From an uncultured Paracraurococcus sp. (GTDB taxonomy: Bacteria > Pseudomonadota > Alphaproteobacteria > Acetobacterales > Acetobacteraceae): 32,207 bases of DNA. Of the stretch, positions 10,412 through 18,464 are shown one piece after another. The translations under genes and the position numbers were made by a program. Within the stretch, counting starts at the first letter, position 1. Each line of letters opens with the position of its first letter. A model generated the notes under the pieces. It worked only from the letters and a program-made list of their open reading frames with translations. It was not told the DNA's origin and did not search any database. The stretch covers positions 1 to 32,207 of the forward strand of contig CAITYE010000121.1 of the NCBI GenBank assembly GCA_903896535.1, given 5' to 3'.

Positions 10412-10963
10412 ATGCGCGTCTACCTCGCCGGACCCGAGGTGTTTCTCGCCGAGGCTGAGGCGATCGGCGCGGCGAAGCGGACGATTTGCGCCGCACATGG
10501 GCTGACCGGCGTCTTCCCGCTGGAGGCGGCGCCGGCCGGCCCGGGCTGGCGCGGCATCTACACGACGAACGAGGCGCTGATCGCGGGCTGCGCCGGGCTG
10601 ATCGCCAATCTCACGCCCTTCCGCGGCCCATCGGCGGATCCCGGCACGGTGTTCGAACTGGGCCTGATGCGCGGGCGCGGCGGCCTGATCTGCGGCTATT
10701 CCAACAGCGCCGCGCGCTTCGGCAGCCGCACGCTGGGCTTCCTCGGCCCTGGCGCCCGCCGTCGCGGCGATGGCAGCTGGGAGGATGCCGAGGGGATGCT
10801 GGTCGAGAATTTCGACCTCGCCGACAATCTGATGCTGGAAGGCGGTATCGCTGCCGCTGGTGGCCTGTTCGTCGCGGCGGAGGTGCCTGAGGCCGCGCGC
10901 TGGCGCGACCTCAGCGCCTTCGAACGCTGCGTTGTTTTTCTGGCAGAAGCGCTGCGGCGGTAG
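10412..10963 (+). CDS. nucleoside 2-deoxyribosyltransferase-like protein
   Basis: 'MRVYLAGPEVFLAEA...KRTICAAHGLTGVFPL' and 'GCAGLIANLTPFRGPSADPGTVFELGLMRGRG' match the NDT family pattern. Start set at ATG 10412. Confidence 0.85.
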   Translation: MRVYLAGPEVFLAEAEAIGAAKRTICAAHGLTGVFPLEAAPAGPGWRGIYTTNEALIAGCAGLIANLTPFRGPSADPGTVFELGLMRGRGGLICGYSNSAARFGSRTLGFLGPGARRRGDGSWEDAEGMLVENFDLADNLMLEGGIAAAGGLFVAAEVPEAARWRDLSAFERCVVFLAEALRR

Positions 10964-10969
10964 GGCAGC

Positions 10970-11899
10970 TCAGGCGGGCTCGACGCCCAGCCGCTTGAAG
11001 AGCTGGTAGTGCCGGTCACGCTCCGCCTGCGCGAAGGCCAGCAGCTCCGCCCCTTCCAGGGTGAAGGGCGCGAAGCCCGCGGCGGTCATCTTCTCGGCGA
11101 TCTCCGGACTCGGCCGCACCGCGCGCACCGCGTCGATCCAGCGCTGCTGCGCGGTGGGCGGCACCGCCCGGTGCACCGTGACGGCGAACCAGGCGGCGAT
11201 GAGGACCCCGGGATAGCCAAGCTCGCGGAAGGTCGGCACCTCCGGCAGCAGGGGGGAGCGTTCGGCGGTGGTGCTCGCCAGCGCCAGCAGCCGCCCGGCC
11301 TTCACCTGCGGCACGGCATCGTTGAAGAAGCCGAAGGCGCAGGCGACGGACCCGTTCAGCAGCGCCTCCGTCGTATTGCGGAAGGCGACGCCCTGCGGCG
11401 TGATGCCGGTGGCTTCCGCCAGCAGCGCCATGGCGAGGTTGGGTACGCCCGCATGTCCCGCATGGGCGAAGCTCAGCTTGTCGCCCTCCCGTTTGGCGAG
11501 CGCGAGGAAGCCGGCGAGATCGGTGATGCCGCGCCCGGCCGGCACCAGCAGTACCAGCGGCGCTTGCCCGGTGCCCGCCAGCGGCAGCAGATCGGCGACA
11601 TCGAAGCCGCTGACCTTCTGGACCGCCGGCAGGGCGGGGACGAATTGCGGCATCATCATCGCTGTCGTGCCATCGGGTGGGGCACGCAGCAGGGCTTCGG
11701 TCGCAATGGCGGTATTGGCGCCGGGACGGTTTTCCACCAGCACCGTCGTGCCCAGCCGTTCTGACAGGCCCGGCGCATAAAGCCGGGCGATGAGGTCGGG
11801 CGGGCTGCCCGGCGGGTAGCCGATCAGGATGCGCGTCGGCTGCCCCTGGGCGAGGGCGGCCGTGGCGAGGAGGGAGGCGAGGAGGGTGCGGCGCTGCAT
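10970..11899 (-). CDS. Bug/TctC family tripartite tricarboxylate transporter substrate-binding protein
   Basis: Signal peptide, 'ILIGYPPGSPPDLIARLYAPGLSERLGTTVLVENRPGANTAIA' and 'FRELGYPGVLIAAWFAV' are Bug hallmarks. Confidence 0.9.
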   Translation of the reverse strand: MQRRTLLASLLATAALAQGQPTRILIGYPPGSPPDLIARLYAPGLSERLGTTVLVENRPGANTAIATEALLRAPPDGTTAMMMPQFVPALPAVQKVSGFDVADLLPLAGTGQAPLVLLVPAGRGITDLAGFLALAKREGDKLSFAHAGHAGVPNLAMALLAEATGITPQGVAFRNTTEALLNGSVACAFGFFNDAVPQVKAGRLLALASTTAERSPLLPEVPTFRELGYPGVLIAAWFAVTVHRAVPPTAQQRWIDAVRAVRPSPEIAEKMTAAGFAPFTLEGAELLAFAQAERDRHYQLFKRLGVEPA

Positions 11900-11921
11900 C
11901 CCTGCATTGAAGGCGAAGCGG

Positions 11922-11944
11922 CCGGGCGGGTCGAGCCCGCCCGG
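11922..11944 (-). terminator. putative hairpin at the 3' end of the ABC transporter operon
   Basis: CCGGGCGGG-TCGAG-CCCGCCCGG, 9-bp perfect GC stem directly after the permease stop (11946). No strong U-tract. Confidence 0.45.
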
Positions 11945-11945
11945 G

Positions 11946-12620
11946 TCAGCGCCGGGCCGCGAGCTGCCGATTTTCCAACCGGCTCAGCAGCCGCACCACC
12001 GGCCAGAGCAGGATGAAGTAGATGATAGCCGCGGCCATGATGGGAGAGGCGTTGTAGGTCACGCTTTGCGCCTGCCGCGCCTGAAACAGAAGCTCAGGCA
12101 GCGCGACGACGGAGGCGATGGAGGTGAGCTTCACCACCTCCAGCGTGTTCGAGATGAGGTCCGGCAGCACGTTGCGCACCGCCTGCGGCAGAATCACGTG
12201 CTGCATCGCCTGCCAGCGCGTCAGCCCGGTGGAGCGCGCGGCTTCCAGCTGCCCGCGCGGCACGCTTTCGATGCCCGCGCGCAGGATCTCGCCGTAATAA
12301 GCGCCGGTGTTGAGGAAGAAGCCCAGCGCGACCGCGCCGACGGCCGAGACCTCGAACCCCGCGAAGGGCAGGCCGGCATAGATGAAGACCAGCAGCACGA
12401 GCGGTGGGATGGCGCGGAAGAAATCCACCCAGGCCCAGAGCGGCCAGGCGACCCAGCGGCTGCGCACGGTGGAGAGCAGCGCCAGCACGGTGCCGCTAAT
12501 CAACCCAAGCGGGATGACGAGGGCGGAGAGCCAGAGGGTGACCCAGAACCCCTGCAACAGGATCGGCCAGGCCTGGCTGATGATGTCGAGGGAGAAGAAG
12601 GCGTTCAGGAAGTCCTGCAT
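11946..12620 (-). CDS. amino acid ABC transporter permease (HisM/GlnP type)
   Basis: 'GFWVTLWLSALVIPLGLISGTVLAL', 'YAGLPFAG...GAYYGEILRAGIESVPRGQLEAARSTGLTRWQAMQHVILPQAVRNVLP' EAA-loop signature. Confidence 0.93.
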   Translation of the reverse strand: MQDFLNAFFSLDIISQAWPILLQGFWVTLWLSALVIPLGLISGTVLALLSTVRSRWVAWPLWAWVDFFRAIPPLVLLVFIYAGLPFAGFEVSAVGAVALGFFLNTGAYYGEILRAGIESVPRGQLEAARSTGLTRWQAMQHVILPQAVRNVLPDLISNTLEVVKLTSIASVVALPELLFQARQAQSVTYNASPIMAAAIIYFILLWPVVRLLSRLENRQLAARR

Positions 12621-12635
12621 GGCTAACGATCTCCG

Positions 12636-12696
12636 GCCATGCGATCGACGCGCCGCGCCTCGGCCTTGCGGCCTGCGGTGCTCTGCGATCGCATGG
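12636..12696. repeat. 61-bp palindrome-bounded repeat, copy 1
   Basis: gccatgcgatcgacgcgccgcgcctcggccttgcggcctgcggtgctctgcgatcgcatgg. Ends pair perfectly (CCATGCGATCG / CGATCGCATGG). 58/61 identical to copy 2. Confidence 0.9.
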
Positions 12697-12710
12697 TGCG
12701 GATGCGGCGC

Positions 12711-12771
12711 GCCATGCGATTCACGCGCCGCGCCTCGGCCTTGCGGCCTGCTGTGCTCTGCGATCGCATGG
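12711..12771. repeat. 61-bp palindrome-bounded repeat, copy 2
   Basis: gccatgcgattcacgcgccgcgcctcggccttgcggcctgctgtgctctgcgatcgcatgg. Abuts the stop codon of the upstream permease (12772). Separated from copy 1 by 14 bp. Confidence 0.9.
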
Positions 12772-13452
12772 CTAGCGCTTCCATGCGAAGCGCGTCTCGA
12801 TCCAGCGGCCGAAGATCACGACGGGGACGAAGAGGACGACATAGGCGAGCGCGCCGAGGGTCAACGGCGTCGGGTTGAAGCTGAAGGAGACGCCGGCCTG
12901 CGCCGCACCCAGAATCTCTGAGACCGCGACGACGGAGCCGAGCGCGGTACCCTTGGTGATCGCAATGGTCCGGTTGGTCAGTGGCGGGATGGTCATGCGG
13001 ATCGCTTGCGGCAGCACCACATGGCCGAGCGTCGGCAGGAAGCCGAGCCCAGTCGAGCGCGCCGCCTCCCATTGGCCACGCGGGACGGCGGTGATGCCGG
13101 CCCAGAAGATTTCCTCGGTGAAGGCCATCAGCACGAAGGAGAGCGAGAGCCAGGTGGCGGTGAAGCCATCCATCGTCAGCCCCGCGGAGGGCAGGCCGAA
13201 ATAGAGCAGCGCGATAATGACCAGCGGGGGGAGAGCGCGGAACAGATCGACGACGAAGATGATCAGCCAGTTCAGCGGCCGGATGCTGAAGCTGCGGATC
13301 ACCGCCAGCGCCAGCCCGGCGGTCAGCCCGGTCGCGATGATGCAAAGCGCAAGCGCAATGGTCAGCCAGAAGCCGTCGATGATCTTCGGCAGGTATTCGG
13401 CGGCGACGCGGGCATTGAAGAAACTATCGGTAAACCGATCCCAGGAGGTCAT
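12772..13452 (-). CDS. amino acid ABC transporter permease
   Basis: 'DGFWLTIALALCIIATGLTAGLALAVIR', 'FTEEIFWAGITAVPRGQWEAARSTGLGFLPTLGHVVLPQAIRMTIPPLTN' EAA-loop signature. Confidence 0.93.
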   Translation of the reverse strand: MTSWDRFTDSFFNARVAAEYLPKIIDGFWLTIALALCIIATGLTAGLALAVIRSFSIRPLNWLIIFVVDLFRALPPLVIIALLYFGLPSAGLTMDGFTATWLSLSFVLMAFTEEIFWAGITAVPRGQWEAARSTGLGFLPTLGHVVLPQAIRMTIPPLTNRTIAITKGTALGSVVAVSEILGAAQAGVSFSFNPTPLTLGALAYVVLFVPVVIFGRWIETRFAWKR

Positions 13453-13460
13453 GGCCGCGG

Positions 13461-14204
13461 TCAGTGCCGCTCGATCTGGCCGATGAAGGCGCGGGTGCGT
13501 TCGTGCTGCGGATTGCCGAAGACCGAGGCCGGCGGGCCCTGTTCCACCACCTGCCCATCAGCCATGAAAACCACCCGGTCGGCGGCCGCCCGGGCGAAGG
13601 CCATCTCATGGCTGACCACCACCATGGTCATGCCGCTCTCACGCAGTTCGCGCATGGCCTGCAGGACGCCGCCCACCAATTCGGGGTCGAGTGCCGAAGT
13701 CGGCTCATCGAACAGCATCACCCGCGGCTCCAGCGCGATGGCGCGGGCGATCGCCACGCGCTGCTGCTGGCCGCCAGAGAGCTGGCCAGGAAAATGCTCG
13801 GCGCGATCGGCCAAATCGACCCGGGCGAGGGCAGCGCGGGCCCGCGCCTCCGCCTCTGTCTTGTCCTTCCCCTGCACCTTGCGTAGCGCCAGCATCACGT
13901 TCCCCAGCGCGGTCATATGGGGATAGAGATTGAACTGCTGGAACACCATGCCGATACGCTGACGAGCTTTGTTGATGTCGGTACTGCGCGCCAGCATATC
14001 GATGCCATCGACGATGATCGACCCGCCGCTCGGCTCCTCCAGGCGGTTCAGGCAGCGCAGCAGCGTCGACTTGCCGGAGCCGGACGGGCCGATCACAAAG
14101 ACCAGCTCCCGTTCGGCGACCAGCAGATCGACGTTCTTCAGGACATGCAGCGCGCCGAAATGCTTGTGGATGCCCGTGGCGGCGACGATCGGCGCTGCCA
14201 TCAC
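13461..14204 (-). CDS. amino acid ABC transporter ATP-binding protein (GlnQ-like)
   Basis: Walker A 'GPSGSGKSTLLRCLNRLEEPSGG', signature 'LSGGQQQRVAIARAIALEPRVMLFDEPTSALDPE'. Confidence 0.95.
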   Translation of the reverse strand: MMAAPIVAATGIHKHFGALHVLKNVDLLVAERELVFVIGPSGSGKSTLLRCLNRLEEPSGGSIIVDGIDMLARSTDINKARQRIGMVFQQFNLYPHMTALGNVMLALRKVQGKDKTEAEARARAALARVDLADRAEHFPGQLSGGQQQRVAIARAIALEPRVMLFDEPTSALDPELVGGVLQAMRELRESGMTMVVVSHEMAFARAAADRVVFMADGQVVEQGPPASVFGNPQHERTRAFIGQIERH

Positions 14205-15070
14205 GAACAGGCGGCGGTGTTCGGCGTCGCGTCGTAGCCAGGCATCTCAGGCGGGCCGAAGCCCGGGAAGACAACCCGTTCGGCGTCGTCGGCCTTGGGT
14301 GGCGCGCCGAACCACTTCTCGGACAGCTTGGCGACCGTGCCGTCCTTCTTCAGGCACTCGATGATCTGCTCCATCTTCGTCCGGCCCGCGACATCATCCT
14401 TGCGGAAGGGGGTCGCCCAGTGGAAGCGGGTGCCGGGCAGGACATAATCGGCGACATAAACTGCCGGGTTGCGCGTCGCGCTGTACTTGATGACGGTGTT
14501 GCCCGACAGGTTCGCATAGGCCCGGCCCTGGATCACCGCCTGCGCCGCATCGGCCTGGCTGTCGAAGGCAAGCAGCGTCAGGTTCAGCCGTTCCTGGTTG
14601 GCGCGCACCCAGCTTTCATAGGGCGTGCCCTTGTTCACGCTGATCGGCTTGCCCCGCAGGTCCTCATCGGACTTGATCGGCGGCGTGCCTTTCTTGATGC
14701 CGAACTGCAACTCGGTCCACAGATAGCCCTCGCTGAAGAGCAGGTTTTCCGCCCGCTCCTTCGTCACCGTGGTTGGCGCGCAGAGGAAATCGTAGCGCCC
14801 GGCATTCAGCGCCGGGATCAGGCCGGAAAAGCTCGCCGAGGTGATTTCCACTGGGCGGTTCAGCTTCTTACCAATCGCATCGAAGAGGTCGATCTGGAAG
14901 CCCTGCACACCGCCGGAGAGGGAGGGGAAGGCGTGCGGCGCGAAGGTGCCGTCCACGCCGCATTTCAGCGGCGGCTGGCCGGATCCGGTGGCGCCGACCG
15001 TCACGGTCTGGGCAAGGGCAGGCCCGGTAAGGGCGATGCCAAGGGCGAAGGCGGCGAACCAGCTGCGCAT
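14201..15070 (-). CDS. amino acid ABC transporter substrate-binding protein (SBP family 3)
   Basis: Signal peptide 'MRSWFAAFALGIALTGPALAQ'. 'GFQIDLFDAIGKKLNRPVEITSASFSGLIPALNAGRYDFL' is the SBP_bac_3 pattern. Start placed at 15070 rather than 15241. Confidence 0.9.
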   Translation of the reverse strand: MRSWFAAFALGIALTGPALAQTVTVGATGSGQPPLKCGVDGTFAPHAFPSLSGGVQGFQIDLFDAIGKKLNRPVEITSASFSGLIPALNAGRYDFLCAPTTVTKERAENLLFSEGYLWTELQFGIKKGTPPIKSDEDLRGKPISVNKGTPYESWVRANQERLNLTLLAFDSQADAAQAVIQGRAYANLSGNTVIKYSATRNPAVYVADYVLPGTRFHWATPFRKDDVAGRTKMEQIIECLKKDGTVAKLSEKWFGAPPKADDAERVVFPGFGPPEMPGYDATPNTAACS

Positions 15071-15320
15071 TGTTATTCGCTTTCCGTCTAACTGCGTGGG
15101 GCAGGGTGGTGCCGCATCCACGCGGCGGGCGCAATCGGCCGGATAGCGGGGGAGCGCGCGGTAAAACGTGACCTGCCGATCCTGCAGGCGGTGTGCGAGG
15201 GAACTGCCCAGTGGTCGGGCAGGGTCGTGTGCCTTTGCCATGAAATCGCCGCAGCAGCGCCCAAGCCATGCCGCCGCGCGGCGGCATTCCGTTTAGATGG
15301 CGGAGAAGGAGCCGCCCCGC

Positions 15321-15512
15321 ATGCACCGCTTTGCCTATGGCCTGATCGCCGCGGCTTCCCTGACGCTGCTTGGCTTGATCACTCTCCTTCTCAGCGATGC
15401 CCTCGCCCCGGGGCGGCTGCCGCCGATGCTTGGCTTTTGGGCGGCCACAATGGCCGGCTTCAGCCTTGTCATCGGCCTCGCTCTGCTGGAGCCGCAGGAC
15501 GCTACCAGTTGA
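15321..15512 (+). CDS. small predicted two-transmembrane protein
   Basis: 63-aa ORF 'MHRFAYGLIAAASLTLLGLITLLLSDALAPGRLPPMLGFWAATMAGFSLVIGLALLEPQDATS' with AAGGAG upstream at good spacing. Convergent with the porin gene, stops overlapping by 11 bp. Confidence 0.5.
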   Translation: MHRFAYGLIAAASLTLLGLITLLLSDALAPGRLPPMLGFWAATMAGFSLVIGLALLEPQDATS

Positions 15513-16899
15513 AGGAAATACGCCCGGCCATCGCCTGGAAGGCGCGGTCCGGCCCGGGGATACGGATGTTCCCATTGGCGTATTCGAAGGAAAACCGCAC
15601 GCGCTGCAGTGGGTAGTAGTTCAGCGCTAGGCTCGTCACCGCCTGGCTGTTGCCGGAAATCGGCGTGTCATACAGGTTCACATAGCTGTAGCGCGCGACG
15701 AATTCGGCATAGCCGCGTGCGCCGGGTTCGGCGGTGTTCAGGTCTTGGAAGCGCGGGCGCGTCCAGACCGCCCGCGCCGCGTCCCAGCGCCTGGGTCCGC
15801 CGATAAGTGGCACCGAGATATTGGCGTACCAGCCGCGGAAATTGGGACTGCTCTGCCCGTTGATTCCCTGTGTCGTGATCTGGTGGTATTCTGCGGCGAA
15901 CATCACTGGGCCGAGCAGGCCCGAGACCTCACCCCCGAGGTCATAGGCGCCGCCAATGTTGCGCATCGAACCGGTATCCAGCAGCCGGGTCGGCTCCAGC
16001 CTAAATTCGGGATAATCCCGCAGACGAAGATTTTCGCCCGGGCTTGTGCCGGGATGGAACTGCGCGGACATATCGAGGCCGAGGGCGAGCTTGAAGCCGT
16101 CGGTGTTGACCGGCAGCGCCACCGCGCGGCCGACCAGGCCGCGATTACCGCTATCGTTCAGCACGGACGCGACACCCTGGCTGAAATAGCCGGCGGCGAA
16201 CCAGCGCGCGCCGCGCGCCTCAATCCCCTGGGCGATGCGGGTGTCGCCGGCGGCGAAGCTATTGGCGATGTTGATGATGGCCGGGCGCTCCATCATCAGG
16301 GTTTCGAAGGAGCTGGTGGCGAATTCCAACGTGTAGTTCAGGGTGAAGGCACCGGCTCGCAGCGTCGCCCAACTCAGGCCGGTATAGGCGGTTTGCAACT
16401 CGAACAGGCGGCTGTTTATCTGCGGCTCGAACTGCTTGCCGGGCCCGGGGGCAAACTCCCAGGTGAAGTTGTAGGTGAAATCCTTGAGATAGGTCCCCTG
16501 CACGCCAAGCCGGGCGCGGCGCACGTTGAACAGCGGGTCCGGCACCCCCGGCCGCTCTCCGTCGCCGAGCAGCGGCGGCCGGCCGCCGGGATAGTTGGGC
16601 TGGCTCCAGAACCTGCCGGCATCGCCATCCAGACGAAGCACCGGGGCTATGGTCAGATTGCCATTGCCGAGGGTGATCAACGGTCGGCCATTCGGTAGCG
16701 AAAAAATTGGCTGACCGGGCGAGAGCTGCTGCGGCGTGGTGATGAGCGGCGCCGCGGGCGGCTCGGTGATGGCTTCGCCGGCATCGAGCCGGCGCGCCGC
16801 CTCGGCGTCGCGGCTGGCGTCTCCGGCACTTGTTGCCGTCTGCGCGACCGCCGAAGCGCTGCAAGCACAGAATAGGAGGGTCTGGATAAGCTGACGCAT
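15502..16899 (-). CDS. outer-membrane porin (OprO/OprP, phosphate-selective porin type)
   Basis: Signal peptide 'MRQLIQTLLFCACSASAVAQ'. 'VRRARLGVQGTYLKDFTYNFTWEFAP' and terminal 'FQAMAGRISFNW' beta-strand with C-terminal aromatic. ORF track start at 17547 is too far upstream. Confidence 0.87.
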   Translation of the reverse strand: MRQLIQTLLFCACSASAVAQTATSAGDASRDAEAARRLDAGEAITEPPAAPLITTPQQLSPGQPIFSLPNGRPLITLGNGNLTIAPVLRLDGDAGRFWSQPNYPGGRPPLLGDGERPGVPDPLFNVRRARLGVQGTYLKDFTYNFTWEFAPGPGKQFEPQINSRLFELQTAYTGLSWATLRAGAFTLNYTLEFATSSFETLMMERPAIINIANSFAAGDTRIAQGIEARGARWFAAGYFSQGVASVLNDSGNRGLVGRAVALPVNTDGFKLALGLDMSAQFHPGTSPGENLRLRDYPEFRLEPTRLLDTGSMRNIGGAYDLGGEVSGLLGPVMFAAEYHQITTQGINGQSSPNFRGWYANISVPLIGGPRRWDAARAVWTRPRFQDLNTAEPGARGYAEFVARYSYVNLYDTPISGNSQAVTSLALNYYPLQRVRFSFEYANGNIRIPGPDRAFQAMAGRISFNW

Positions 16900-17094
16900 G
16901 GGCAACCTTATTCCCGCAACCGGCGCTCCATTACCGCAAGATAGTTTTACGGATAACGCGCTGCCCGTTACGCTTCGAAGAAAAGCCTCACCCCGGAGCA
17001 GTCGGCAATACGGGCTCGCTGCGCCGCAGCCCGGCCCGATTGCAGCGAACGAGGCTGCGCGCCATGCTCCGGTCCGCTGACACAGGAGACGAAC

Positions 17095-17511
17095 ATGACC
17101 GGCGTTCCCGATATCAGCCCGAGCGAGACCTGGAAGGCGCTGCTCGCCGACCCGGATGCGGCGCTGATCGATGTGCGGACGGATGCGGAATGGACCTTCG
17201 TGGGCGTGCCCGACCTCGCATCCGTTGGTAAGCAGGCGGTGCTGATCCCCTGGCAGGTCTACCCCTCGATGCAGGTGAACGGACATTTCCTCGATCATCT
17301 GCATCGCGCCGGGCTGACCGCTACCAACCGGCTGTTCTTTATCTGTCGCTCCGGCGCCCGCAGCCTCGCTGCCGGGCAGGCCGCCCAGTCCGGGGGCTAT
17401 CCGCAGGCCTTCAACGTCGCCGATGGCTTCGAAGGGCCGGTCGATGCCGAAGGCCATCGCGGCCATGTCGCCGGCTGGAAGGCCGATGGCTTGCCTTGGC
17501 GGCAGCGTTAA
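17095..17511 (+). CDS. rhodanese-like domain protein
   Basis: 'ALIDVRTDAEWTFVGVPDL' and active-site loop 'FFICRSGARS'. Confidence 0.9.
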   Translation: MTGVPDISPSETWKALLADPDAALIDVRTDAEWTFVGVPDLASVGKQAVLIPWQVYPSMQVNGHFLDHLHRAGLTATNRLFFICRSGARSLAAGQAAQSGGYPQAFNVADGFEGPVDAEGHRGHVAGWKADGLPWRQR

Positions 17512-17549
17512 TCGGCGCATCGCGCCACACCACAGGGAGGGATCCATAA

Positions 17550-18023
17550 ATGAGCGTCACCCCATTGCCGCTGCAGAGCGAATTTCTGTTCCGCATCGTC
17601 CTGACCGCCGGGGCGCCACAGATGATCGCCACCGGTCCCGGCAAAGAATTACGGGTCGTCCCGGTGATCGGTGGCACTTTCGAAGGCCCGCTCGGCAAGG
17701 GCGAACTGGTGCCCGGCACGACCGCCGACTGGCTGCGGGTGGAACCGGACGGCACCGCGCATATGGATGTGCGCCTGGTTCTCAAGACCACCACTGGCGC
17801 GACCATCTTCATGCATTACGCCGGCGTACGGCATGGCCCGCCAGCGGTGCTGGAACGCCTGGGCCGCGGCGAGACGGTCGATCCTGGCGATTATTATTTC
17901 CGCATCGCCATTCGCTTTGAGACCGGTGATGCCAAGCTCGGCTGGCTGAACCGGACCCTTGCGGTCGGCATCGGCCAGCGCCCGCCGGCCGGGCCCACCT
18001 ACGACATCTACGCGATCAAGTAG
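17550..18023 (+). CDS. DUF3237 family protein
   Basis: 'EFLFRIVLTAGAPQMIATGPGKELRVVPVIGGTFEGPLGKGELVPGTTADWLRVEPDGTAHMDVRLVLKTTTGATIFMHYAG' matches the recalled DUF3237 pattern. Confidence 0.85.
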   Translation: MSVTPLPLQSEFLFRIVLTAGAPQMIATGPGKELRVVPVIGGTFEGPLGKGELVPGTTADWLRVEPDGTAHMDVRLVLKTTTGATIFMHYAGVRHGPPAVLERLGRGETVDPGDYYFRIAIRFETGDAKLGWLNRTLAVGIGQRPPAGPTYDIYAIK

Positions 18024-18028
18024 CTGGC

Positions 18029-18415
18029 GTGTCTGGCTTCGATACTGGCCTGTTCGGCGCCCCCGGCGGGTATGAGGTGCGTATCCTCGACCTCTCCGGC
18101 GGCAATGGCGCCGACCCCGTGGAGACCGTGCGGGGCTTCCGCACGCTGGAACACGCCAATGCCTTCGCCCGCCGTTATGTGCGCGACAGCCTGGAACGCT
18201 GCCGCGCCAGAGGCATGACGCCGGCGCAGGTGATGGAAGCCTGGTTCGCCTTTGGCGAGGATGCGGAAGTGCTGGGCGGTGCCGAGCAGGCCTGGCGCAG
18301 CGCCGCGGAGCTCAGCGATTTCGCCGCCCGCGCGGCCAGCGATGCCGAGGACCGCAATTGGCGCGCCCTCGATCCCCGCCGCGACGCCGATGCTGAGGAG
18401 GAGGTGGAGGAGTGA
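18029..18415 (+). CDS. conserved hypothetical protein (128 aa, acidic C-terminus)
   Basis: GTG-start ORF 5 bp after the DUF3237 stop and co-directional with neighbours. Confidence 0.65.
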   Translation: MSGFDTGLFGAPGGYEVRILDLSGGNGADPVETVRGFRTLEHANAFARRYVRDSLERCRARGMTPAQVMEAWFAFGEDAEVLGGAEQAWRSAAELSDFAARAASDAEDRNWRALDPRRDADAEEEVEE

Positions 18416-18464
18416 TGGCCCGCGGCCCCTTGCATCGGCGGCCGCTTTGCCCTTTGGCTCCAGG

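Noticed and set aside
12636-12771. CRISPR-like array
   Set aside because: Only two copies, 61-bp units with a 14-bp spacer, internally palindromic, no cas genes nearby.
16900-17547. Upstream extension of the porin ORF to 17547
   Set aside because: Antisense to the rhodanese gene. A clear signal peptide begins at 16899.
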